Shown one piece after another: positions 33,925 to 42,317 of a stretch of 64,000 nt of DNA. Made by a program: the position numbers and the translations under genes. The notes under the pieces were generated by a model that was given only the letters and a program-made list of their open reading frames with translations, did no database searches and had not been told where the DNA came from. Positions within the stretch are counted from its first letter, which is position 1. The number at the start of each line of letters is the position of its first letter. Source of the DNA: SIG452 sp045638525 (GTDB lineage Bacteria; Bacillota; Clostridia; UMGS1840); assembly GCA_045638525.1 (NCBI GenBank), contig JAZUBQ010000023.1:124001-188000 (forward strand), written 5' to 3'.

Positions 33925-33958
33925 CGGGGGAAGTTAGGATGCTTTCCCCGGGATTTTC
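33925..33958 (+). terminator. Weak or partial terminator after the membrane FHA gene
   Basis: A 9-bp GC-rich stem with one G-T (33925-33933 with 33942-33950, 8-base loop), but only a short interrupted T tract (GGATTTTCC) follows. Read-through into the receptor-kinase genes is likely. Confidence 0.5.
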
Positions 33959-34001
33959 CTTAATTTTCTATACTATTATATATAATAACGTTAGAAGCGG
34001 T

Positions 34002-34064
34002 AAGCAGATACGATAGCCGCCAAATTGCAGATTGACTGCTATCCTGTCTGCTTAAGCAGTTTTT
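34002..34064 (+). promoter_or_regulatory. Possible attenuator hairpin in front of the receptor-kinase genes
   Basis: Bases 34002-34017 pair with 34038-34053 at 15 of 16 positions. The right arm overlaps the 12-base palindrome CTGCTTAAGCAG (34048-34059), which is followed by five T. The long stem and the short terminator-like hairpin exclude each other. A -10-like TATAAT lies at 33981-33986 without a good -35, so a separate leader RNA is possible. No known riboswitch consensus is seen. Confidence 0.4.
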
Positions 34065-34098
34065 GGTATAAAAAAACAAAACTTGGGAGGATAAGAGA

Positions 34099-36321
34099 AT
34101 GAATCAGGATATTTGTTTAGGTTGTTTTGAACCCTTAAACGGATTTGACGTGTGCTGCCATTGCGGATGGCATCAGGATGCTGTGCCGGAACATGCATAT
34201 CATTTGAAGCCGGGAACCATACTGCAAGGAAGATACATTGTGGGAAATTCTGTTGGTATGGGTGGTTTCGGGATTACCTATAAAGCATGGGATGCCAATT
34301 TAAACACCTTGGTTGCAATTAAAGAATTTTATCCTGCCGGTTTGGTAAGCCGTGTCCCGGGAGAAAAAGAGTTGGTTATCTTCAGTGGTGATAAGGAAGA
34401 ACAGTTCCATGGCGCAATGACCCGATTTTTAGCGGAAGCAAAAACCATGGCAAAATTCACCGGCCACCCCAATATTGTGCACGTGTTTGATTTCTTCCAG
34501 GAAAATCAGACTGCCTACATCGTAATGGAATATCTGGACGGGATTACGGTAAAACAGTTTTTAGAGTCCAGCCCCGATCAGAAACTGCCGATAGAAACTG
34601 CCACCGAAATTATTTTGAGCGTACTCAATGCATTGTCTGAAATGCATTCTAAAAAAATCATTCACCGTGATATTTCGCCTGATAATATTCAGATTACCAG
34701 TCAGAATCAGGTTAAAATTTTCGACTTTGGTGCTGCCAGACTGACCAAAGAAGACGAAGAGCAGACCCTTTCCATTGTCGTAAAAACCGGTTACACACCG
34801 CCGGAGCAGTACCGCGGAAAAAGTAAACAGGGCGCATTTACGGATTTATACAGTGTGGGTGCCGTTCTTTATAAATTGATTACGGGTCTGACTGCCGATG
34901 AATCCATTGACCGTATTGTAGAAGATACTTTGCAAAAGCCCTCCAAACTTGTGGATGAGGTTGATTCCAATCTGGAAAAAGTGATTATGAAAGCAATGGC
35001 GTTAAAGCCGGAGCTTCGTTTCCAGACTGCCGCACAGTTCAGAGATGCATTGCTTAACAAAAAGAATGTAGACTATCCTGAAATCGAGTTAAAAAAACGC
35101 CGTCGTATCCGTTTATTGATTACTGCGGTTATGGCAGTGTTTACCATTGCGTTTTTCACAGCCTTTGGCTTATATATCACTTCCGAAGGGGAAGACCCGT
35201 TGGTTTGTGATAACGGTGCTATCACCGTTTGTCTGTCTGTCAGTGATAATCCGGATGTTGCGAAGACAGAACAACAAATGTATCAGGATATTATTGATAC
35301 CTTTATAGAAGAAGCAAAAAAAGAAACCCAAAGCCGTCCCGAAGGCAATGAATTTGCGGTAGAAGCTGTTTTTGTTCCCCAGAGCCAGTATCGTGACTAT
35401 GTGGATCAAGCGGTTGCGGAAGGAAAGGCTCCCACTGTGTTCCATACCGATGCCTTCAAATCAGATTTAGGAAACTATGCTTCCAAACTCGACTTATTGG
35501 TGGATTCCATTACAGCGGAAGATTTTATAATTTTAGACGAATATGACAGCGTATATCCTGCCGGATACGAAATACCGACAGGGTTCTATGCGGGTGCTAT
35601 TTATGTGAACAAAGCAGCAGCAAAAGCCGCAGGTGTCGATATTACACAGGCAAAACCGGTCACCGAGCTGTTGGAAAGTGCAACCACCACCAATGGAGTG
35701 GCAACCATTGCCATTGCAGGAGATAATGTGGACGATACTCTGGCAGTTATGATTGAAGAAGACCTTTATAATGGAAAATCCATCAGCAAACAGAGTGTTC
35801 AGGCATTTGACATCATCGGAAAAGCTATGAACAATCAGGCATTTTCTTATTCTCCTGTTTCCTCACTGCAGCAGTTCTATGCAAATCAGCTGGTATATTT
35901 GGTTGACGATACCACAGCTTTGGAATCTCACCATCAGCATATTCCCGGATATTATACCGTATATCCTCTGGCAAGAGACAATGGCTTGATCATCACCATG
36001 ACAAAGCATCTGGGAGTTTCCAAATCTTCGGATGAAAATTCCAAAAAAATCGGAATGCAGTTGATTCGTTTTATGCTCTCCGACTATGCGCAGGATGCAT
36101 TGCACATCCGTAACAGCACTGCAATTCCCGTAAATCCCAACATGAAGGATTATTATATTTCCTTTAACAACGACCTTTCGTTTGTGGGAGACTATGACGA
36201 GTATATCATCAACGGACAAAATCGTTTTGATGTATACCAATTTGGTTCAAAAGTATATGCCGACATTATGATTCCCAACGGAGATTACTCAAAAATCACA
36301 GACTATCTGGAAATGAAATGA
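34099..36321 (+). CDS. Transmembrane Ser/Thr kinase with solute-binding-protein-like extracellular domain
   Basis: The 740-residue protein has a zinc ribbon (C6, C9, C19/C20, C22), a full kinase domain (about 45-320; GMGGFGITY, K75, H189-R190-D191, D209-F210-G211), a basic stop and a membrane helix (about 338-360). Its 375-residue extracellular domain resembles ABC-transporter solute-binding proteins of the MalE class: IIDTFIEEAKKET, FHTDAFKSDLGNYA, GFYAGAIYVNKAAA, and a late IRFMLSDYAQDALH. I infer ligand sensing by this domain. The common Gram-positive arrangement is kinase plus PASTA repeats, so this fusion is unusual. GGGAGG precedes ATG. The pseudokinase receptor follows after 11 bases. 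Confidence 0.87.
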   Translation: MNQDICLGCFEPLNGFDVCCHCGWHQDAVPEHAYHLKPGTILQGRYIVGNSVGMGGFGITYKAWDANLNTLVAIKEFYPAGLVSRVPGEKELVIFSGDKEEQFHGAMTRFLAEAKTMAKFTGHPNIVHVFDFFQENQTAYIVMEYLDGITVKQFLESSPDQKLPIETATEIILSVLNALSEMHSKKIIHRDISPDNIQITSQNQVKIFDFGAARLTKEDEEQTLSIVVKTGYTPPEQYRGKSKQGAFTDLYSVGAVLYKLITGLTADESIDRIVEDTLQKPSKLVDEVDSNLEKVIMKAMALKPELRFQTAAQFRDALLNKKNVDYPEIELKKRRRIRLLITAVMAVFTIAFFTAFGLYITSEGEDPLVCDNGAITVCLSVSDNPDVAKTEQQMYQDIIDTFIEEAKKETQSRPEGNEFAVEAVFVPQSQYRDYVDQAVAEGKAPTVFHTDAFKSDLGNYASKLDLLVDSITAEDFIILDEYDSVYPAGYEIPTGFYAGAIYVNKAAAKAAGVDITQAKPVTELLESATTTNGVATIAIAGDNVDDTLAVMIEEDLYNGKSISKQSVQAFDIIGKAMNNQAFSYSPVSSLQQFYANQLVYLVDDTTALESHHQHIPGYYTVYPLARDNGLIITMTKHLGVSKSSDENSKKIGMQLIRFMLSDYAQDALHIRNSTAIPVNPNMKDYYISFNNDLSFVGDYDEYIINGQNRFDVYQFGSKVYADIMIPNGDYSKITDYLEMK

Positions 36322-36332
36322 GGTAACATAGG

Positions 36333-38735
36333 ATGCAATTATCTAACGAAACTGTCATTGGCAAACGCTATCAGATTTTGAGACCGAGTAACCAACAAAC
36401 AGAGGAGATAAACACCTATATCTGTTTGGATAAAACCAATGGCAATACGGTAATTTTAGCAGAATTTTTTCCTGAATATGCCGAGCGTAAAGAAGACAAT
36501 CGAGTGGATTATAAAATGCTGCCTGATGATGGTCAGGCGGCATTTCAGGAGGATTTTTACTGGAAAAAACGGTTTGGCGTTTTGCCCACAGTTCCTGCTG
36601 CTTATGAATTGATTTCCGAAAACAACACTTACTATATTGCTTATGAGGATGTTGGTGTCAATTCGGTTGGCAGACATATTGCAAGAAACCGTCCGTTTAC
36701 CTACGACTCCGTGCGGCGGTTGTTACTTGCACTTTTGTATACCAATCGTGAGCTTTTGCGGTTTGGTTTATGCCAGGCGGAGTTTTTACCCCAGAATGTG
36801 GTAATCACTGCGGATGGCGAAATTAAACTGAGAGATTTTCGTCCCACGAAAAATCCGGATGCTCCTGATTTAGCGGTAAGATCTATCGCCGCCCTCGGTT
36901 ATTATATGATTACCGGCAAACAGCCGGACGCATCTTCCAAATCGTCAGGGATTGCTTCGGGAAGCAACCTTTCCCGTCTTGCAAAATATTTAAAATGGGT
37001 TTACAATCTGCCGCTTGGTGCTATCACCGTTGAGCAGATGATTTCTCATGCCCAAATCAATTTTGATGTGGACCTTTCCGAGCAACCGGCACCTATCGGC
37101 GCATCGCAGGAACCAAGCATTGCGGATTCACCGGTAACTGCACAGAAAAAACTTCCTCTTTGGGCAGTCATCACCGCAAGCTGTGTCGTTCTTTGTCTGG
37201 TGATTGGTATGATTGCTCTTCTTGCACATGGTGCAACGAAGGCGGTTGATGCTACCAATACCGACTTAGGTTTGTGGTATTATACCGAGGACCCGACCGA
37301 CGTAAAATCGGCACAGGTACTCTATTTTGTGGAAGGCGATAAGCAAGATAAAAATTTTGTTGACTTGGTAAAAGGAGACTCTGTTCATCAATACAATAAT
37401 ATTGCCAATGTGGATAAAATTTATCTGAAGGTAGAACAGGAAAATACCGAAGGATTTTCTTTGAACGTAACTGCCAATCAAGAAGAAATTTCTGCAAATG
37501 ATGCAGGTTACTACGAAATTTTGGTAGATGGGAAAACCGATGTAGTTGTGAAAAATAGCTACAGCCGTTGGAAATTTTTTAAAAAAAGCTCCATTTATCA
37601 GTTTAGCTGCAGTCAGAACGAATTTGCAAAATTGGCAGGTATTTCCTATCTGATTGACGAGGGTGAAGCAAAAGACGTGCCAAATTTTGAGCCTGATACC
37701 AAAGCTTATGCGATGGAAGAACCGATCCCCGTAACAGCTAAAATATTGCAAATTCTGGATCAAATACCGGAAGGTGAAGACTTTGAGGTTACATATACTC
37801 CCTCTGCCAAGATTGATGTGGCAGAGATAGTTAAGGATGCCAAAGTTGGAGAAGAAACGCCTGTTTCTGTCAGCATCACCGTAACCGATAACACAAAAGG
37901 TTTGGACGAAAATACATATACCTTGCAGTTTGTTGTCGAAGCAAAACAACCGGTGGTTGTGCCGGATGTAATTGGGAAATCAGAAGCCCAAGCAGTGAAA
38001 GCTTTGCAAAACGCAGGTTTATATGCGAAGGTAAAGGATAAAAATGCAAAGCAAGAACGTGAAAACGGAAAGGTGCAAAGCAGTAATCCGGCGGCAGGAA
38101 TAGAAGTGGAACCCGGTTCTACCATAACCATTTCGGTTGGACGTTGGGAACAACCGAAATCAACCGCAACTCCGAAATCAACCGCAAAACCAACCGCAAC
38201 TCCGAGGCCAACTCCCACACCTGTGCCATCTATATCGTCGTCTCCGGAACCGGACCTCTCTGTACCGCCAACACCAGGCGGAACAGATTCTTATATCAAT
38301 GGGGATGACATTACAACAGTTCCTGATGTGGTAGGAAAAACGGAAGCAGATGCGAAAAAAACTATACAAAATGCAGAATTGACTGTGACCGTCAGCTACA
38401 AAGATGTAGATGACAAAACTAAAAACGGCAAAGTGCTTTCCGTCAGCCCCTCTGTAGGAACTTCTGAACCAAAAGGAACCACCGTAACCATAACCGTAGG
38501 AACGTATGTAGAACCCACTGAAGAAGAGAAAAAAGTAACAGTTCCCAATGTGTTGGGAATGTCTGCGGAAGATGCGGAAAAAACTTTGCAAGCGTTAAAA
38601 TTAAACGTGAACGTAGAATATGTGGAAAATAACGCCCAAGTCGGCAAGGTTATCAGCAGTGATACTGACCCGGGAACTTCAGTGAAACCGGGAACTATAG
38701 TAACAATAACGGTCGGAAAATTAGCCGATTCCTAA
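36333..38735 (+). CDS. Pseudokinase receptor with three PASTA domains
   Basis: The 800-residue protein has a kinase-like N-terminal domain (about 10-240) with lost catalytic residues. There is no glycine-rich loop, VAIK is replaced by VILA (A43), HRD by Q148-A149-E150, and DFG by D168-F169-R170. A membrane helix (about 275-299) follows, then a beta domain (about 310-540), a PASTA unit (about 545-605), a Thr/Pro linker and two more PASTA units. The beta domain is shared with the lipoprotein at 42318. It may act as an allosteric partner or scaffold of the neighbouring active kinases. The frame is open and expression signals (AGGTAACATAGG) are present, so it is not a pseudogene. Confidence 0.85.
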   Translation: MQLSNETVIGKRYQILRPSNQQTEEINTYICLDKTNGNTVILAEFFPEYAERKEDNRVDYKMLPDDGQAAFQEDFYWKKRFGVLPTVPAAYELISENNTYYIAYEDVGVNSVGRHIARNRPFTYDSVRRLLLALLYTNRELLRFGLCQAEFLPQNVVITADGEIKLRDFRPTKNPDAPDLAVRSIAALGYYMITGKQPDASSKSSGIASGSNLSRLAKYLKWVYNLPLGAITVEQMISHAQINFDVDLSEQPAPIGASQEPSIADSPVTAQKKLPLWAVITASCVVLCLVIGMIALLAHGATKAVDATNTDLGLWYYTEDPTDVKSAQVLYFVEGDKQDKNFVDLVKGDSVHQYNNIANVDKIYLKVEQENTEGFSLNVTANQEEISANDAGYYEILVDGKTDVVVKNSYSRWKFFKKSSIYQFSCSQNEFAKLAGISYLIDEGEAKDVPNFEPDTKAYAMEEPIPVTAKILQILDQIPEGEDFEVTYTPSAKIDVAEIVKDAKVGEETPVSVSITVTDNTKGLDENTYTLQFVVEAKQPVVVPDVIGKSEAQAVKALQNAGLYAKVKDKNAKQERENGKVQSSNPAAGIEVEPGSTITISVGRWEQPKSTATPKSTAKPTATPRPTPTPVPSISSSPEPDLSVPPTPGGTDSYINGDDITTVPDVVGKTEADAKKTIQNAELTVTVSYKDVDDKTKNGKVLSVSPSVGTSEPKGTTVTITVGTYVEPTEEEKKVTVPNVLGMSAEDAEKTLQALKLNVNVEYVENNAQVGKVISSDTDPGTSVKPGTIVTITVGKLADS
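38319..38442 (+). repeat. Near-identical PASTA-coding segment, copy 1
   Basis: These 124 bases match 41268-41391 in the next gene with only three differences, although the flanks diverge. The identity points to recent duplication or gene conversion between the two receptor genes. Confidence 0.85.
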
Positions 38736-38786
38736 ACTTGCATCACAATAAACATCAAAACTCAGTAAACTAAAGGGAGAATAGCC

Positions 38787-41700
38787 ATGTCTTTATGTTT
38801 AGGATGTATGGATGAAAAAGGTGATTCCTATATTTGTCCTTATTGCGGATATGTGGAAGGAACACCTCCGAAAGAAAGCTATCATATTAAACCCGGTGAA
38901 ATTCTTCACGGGAAATACATTATAGGCAAGGTGCTTGGCTACGGTGGTTTTGGAATCACCTATATCGCCTTGGACTACACACTGGGACGAAAAGTTGCGA
39001 TTAAAGAATTTTTGCCCAGTGATTTTGCCACCCGTATGCCCGGTGAAAAGTGTGTAACTGTATACAATGGAGAAGCTACCCATCAGTTTGGGGCGGGGCT
39101 GGAACGTTTTGTGGAAGAAGCACAGCGTTTGGCAAAGTTCAATTCCATGGGTAGTATTGTAGATATTTATGACACCTTTATTGAAAACAGTACCGGTTAT
39201 ATTGTAATGCAATATCTGGCGGGCGATACGGTGAAGGAACTCATTGAGCGAAACGGCGTTATGCCTTATGAAAGTGCCCGTTTGATTATTGTAGAAGTTT
39301 TAAAAACCCTGGAAGCAGTACATAAAGAGGGTATTATTCACCGTGATATTTCTCCCGATAATATTTTTATTACCAACGATAATCAGATTAAGCTCCTTGA
39401 TTTTGGTGCCGCACGGTATGCGTCCGGCTTTCACTCCAAAAGTTTGTCGGTTATCTTAAAACCCGGCTATGCTCCTGAGGAACAATACCGCAGTCACGGA
39501 AATCAGGGTCCCTGGTCGGATGTGTATGCTACGGCGGCAACCCTTTATAAAATGATTACGGGAATCACCATTGAGGAAGCAATGGAACGAACCGTTTCGG
39601 ACAAAGTAAAATCACCTTTGGAGTTAGGGGTCGATTTGCCGAATGGTGCGAATACCGCCATTATGAATGCGTTAAATATTCACGCAGAGCTTCGTACCCA
39701 GTCTGCCGGTGATTTTATCCGTGAATTGGCAAGTGACGAGGTAGAGCGTGTGATTGATAAACCGGTCAAAACCGATTCCGGCAAAATGCCGCTGTGGTTG
39801 AAAATTGCCATTCCCACTGTGATTGTAATTGTAATTACACTTGTTACTTTAGTGGCAACAGGAGTGATTAAAATTTCAGGGGTGGGTGGAATGGATAGAG
39901 AGGTTGATTTTGAAGACCGTGTTCCTGATGTTCTCAATAAAATGATGAATGTTGGGGAAGAAATTTTGGCGGATAAAGGACTTGGTATGCAGATTGTTGC
40001 TCAGGATTATGATGAATTTGCCGAAAAAGACATCATTAAGACCCAGTCCCCCGACAAAGGAAGAGAAATAGTAAACTGTTATTATGATGCAGAGTCCAAC
40101 CGTTATCTGGTATATGTTATGGTCAGTGGCGGTCCTGCACCAAAAATGGTTCCCGATGTTTCGGGAATGTCCGCCGAAGAGGCTACTGCCACCTTACAGG
40201 CATTAGGCTTTTTGGTAGAAACAGCAGAAGAATACAGTCAGGATATTGCTGCAGGAATGGTCATCAGCCAGGATATTGTAAATCAGGAATATGCCCATGG
40301 TTCCACCTTGTATTTGGTTGTTTCCAAAGGGGAAATGAAGGTGGACGAATCCAAAATGCACAAAATTCCGGATTTGGTTGGTTCAGACTATGAACAGGCA
40401 TATAAAAAGCTCACATCACTTGGTATGTATGTGGTGAAGAAAGAAGAAACCAGTACCAAGCCGGAAAATCAGGTTCTTTCTCAGTCAGTGGCAAAAGATA
40501 CCGAATGTCCGGAAGGTACCATCATTGAGCTGACTGTTTCCAATAACAGCATTGTCATTCCCGACGTTCAGTATAAAGAGAAAAACGAAGCGAAGAAAAT
40601 CCTGGAAGCTGCAGGGGCAAAAGTTGTGATAAAAGAAGTGGAAATTGCCAACGTTGCGGCAGGTCTTGTTATCAGTCAGTCTAAGAGTGGTAAAGCAACT
40701 GCCGGAACCACCGTAACTCTGCAGGTTTCCAAAGGCGAAGCAAACAAAACGGTACAGGATGCTATGGCAGACATCCAAAAACAGAATATTGATAATGAAA
40801 CCAAAAACACCGCAAAAGATGCAAAAACTGTATCGGTTCCCAATGTTTTGAATCAGACGTTGTCCAAAGCGAAGGCATCTTTACAGAGTGCCGGTTTGCA
40901 GGTGAAAATCAGCTATGTGGATGTATCCAACAAAGCTCAGGACGGAAAAGTTGTTGATATCTATCCGGCGAGCGGTACTGCAGTTGCACAGGGCAGTTCG
41001 GTTATGATATCAATCGGGCAGTATGCTGCATCCACTACAGTGGTAGTCCCCAATGTGGTAGGAAAATCCTCAAGTCAGGCGGTTGCACAGCTAAAACAAG
41101 CGGACTTGAAGGTATCTGCATACTATACAGAGGTAACCGATAAAAAACAAGATGATAAGATTCTTGACATCTGGCCATCTGTCGGACAGTCCGTGGAAGC
41201 AGGCAGTACTGTGGACGTAACGATAGGGAAATACAGTGAACCTGTTGAAAAAGTCGTTGAAATTGTGGTTCCTGATGTGGTAGGAAAAACGGAAGCAGAT
41301 GCGAAAAAAACTATACAAAATGCAGGATTGACCGTGACCGTCAGCTACAAAGATGTAGATGACAAAACTAAAAACGGCAAAGTACTTTCCGCAAGTCCTT
41401 CTGTTGGAACTTCTGTCAAAGAAGGAAGCAAAGTAACCATAACCGTAGGAACGTATTCTGAACCGGTACCCGAGATGGTAACAGTTCCCGATGTAATGGG
41501 AAAAACAGAAGCAAATGCCAAAAGCACTTTGCAAAATTCAGGATTAAAAGCCACTGTAAAATATCAGGATGTAACAGATCAGGCGAAAGATGGCAAAGTT
41601 GTAAGCATGTCTTATGCAAGTGGTAAATCCGTAGAAAAAGGAACTACCGTAACCATAACGGTGGGGCGGTATGTTGCTCCGAAAAAAACAGTTCCAAATG

Positions 41701-42287
41701 TGACAGGACGTTCAGTAGCTGATGCGAAATCGCTGTTGGAAGGCAACGGTTTAAAGGTGAATGTAGTTGAGCGTTCCGTAACAGAGGAAAGTCAGAACGG
41801 GATGGTTCTTAGTTCAGCACCTTCATCCGGCAGTTCCGTAGAAGCAGGAACTACGGTGAATATAACGGTTGGTAAACTGCAGAAAGTAACCATTCCCGAT
41901 GTAACGGGAGGAAGCTATACCAAGGCAGAACAACTTTTGAACAGTGCAGGATTAGAAGCAGAAAAAGCTACTGAAAATGTAACCGATGAAGAATTGCACG
42001 GCAAGGTAATTGCTACCAGTCCAGCTGAAGGGAAAAAGGTGGCATACGGAACCAAAGTTACCGTAACAGTAGGGAATTATAAAAACACACCGAAAGTGCC
42101 GGTTCCTGATGTAGAAGGAATGCCATTGGACGAGGCCACCCAAATACTGTTGGAAGCCGGATTTTCAGTCAAAGGGAAATCCCACAGCGATGAGTATGTT
42201 AGAAATCCTGTTGTTCAGTATACCAATCCCTTCCCCGGTGATAGCGTTCCGCAAGGAAGCACAATTACAGTATATACAGGAGAATAG
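38787..42287 (+). CDS. Transmembrane Ser/Thr kinase with about eleven PASTA units
   Basis: The 1166-residue protein has a zinc ribbon (C4, C7, C17, C20) and an intact kinase domain (K73, H185-R186-D187 in HRDISPDN, D205-F206-G207). A membrane helix (about 337-360) follows. Eleven consecutive PASTA or PASTA-like units start near residues 379 (degenerate), 455, 527, 591, 684, 754, 828, 899, 969, 1036 and 1106. PASTA units usually bind muropeptides or lipid II, and typical kinases carry three to five. The kinase half is nearly the same as in the gene at 43781. AAAGGGAG precedes ATG. It is probably a long envelope sensor reaching far into the wall. Confidence 0.93.
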   Translation: MSLCLGCMDEKGDSYICPYCGYVEGTPPKESYHIKPGEILHGKYIIGKVLGYGGFGITYIALDYTLGRKVAIKEFLPSDFATRMPGEKCVTVYNGEATHQFGAGLERFVEEAQRLAKFNSMGSIVDIYDTFIENSTGYIVMQYLAGDTVKELIERNGVMPYESARLIIVEVLKTLEAVHKEGIIHRDISPDNIFITNDNQIKLLDFGAARYASGFHSKSLSVILKPGYAPEEQYRSHGNQGPWSDVYATAATLYKMITGITIEEAMERTVSDKVKSPLELGVDLPNGANTAIMNALNIHAELRTQSAGDFIRELASDEVERVIDKPVKTDSGKMPLWLKIAIPTVIVIVITLVTLVATGVIKISGVGGMDREVDFEDRVPDVLNKMMNVGEEILADKGLGMQIVAQDYDEFAEKDIIKTQSPDKGREIVNCYYDAESNRYLVYVMVSGGPAPKMVPDVSGMSAEEATATLQALGFLVETAEEYSQDIAAGMVISQDIVNQEYAHGSTLYLVVSKGEMKVDESKMHKIPDLVGSDYEQAYKKLTSLGMYVVKKEETSTKPENQVLSQSVAKDTECPEGTIIELTVSNNSIVIPDVQYKEKNEAKKILEAAGAKVVIKEVEIANVAAGLVISQSKSGKATAGTTVTLQVSKGEANKTVQDAMADIQKQNIDNETKNTAKDAKTVSVPNVLNQTLSKAKASLQSAGLQVKISYVDVSNKAQDGKVVDIYPASGTAVAQGSSVMISIGQYAASTTVVVPNVVGKSSSQAVAQLKQADLKVSAYYTEVTDKKQDDKILDIWPSVGQSVEAGSTVDVTIGKYSEPVEKVVEIVVPDVVGKTEADAKKTIQNAGLTVTVSYKDVDDKTKNGKVLSASPSVGTSVKEGSKVTITVGTYSEPVPEMVTVPDVMGKTEANAKSTLQNSGLKATVKYQDVTDQAKDGKVVSMSYASGKSVEKGTTVTITVGRYVAPKKTVPNVTGRSVADAKSLLEGNGLKVNVVERSVTEESQNGMVLSSAPSSGSSVEAGTTVNITVGKLQKVTIPDVTGGSYTKAEQLLNSAGLEAEKATENVTDEELHGKVIATSPAEGKKVAYGTKVTVTVGNYKNTPKVPVPDVEGMPLDEATQILLEAGFSVKGKSHSDEYVRNPVVQYTNPFPGDSVPQGSTITVYTGE
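41268..41391 (+). repeat. Near-identical PASTA-coding segment, copy 2
   Basis: Partner of the 124-base segment at 38319-38442, with three mismatches. It encodes the seventh PASTA unit of the eleven-unit kinase. Confidence 0.85.
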
Positions 42288-42317
42288 TTTCTTTTCCCGA
42301 TAAGGAGGAAATATTTC

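Noticed and set aside
36333..38735. Pseudogene interpretation of the kinase-like gene
   Set aside because: The frame is fully open over 800 residues, with ribosome site, membrane helix and intact PASTA units; only catalytic residues are altered.
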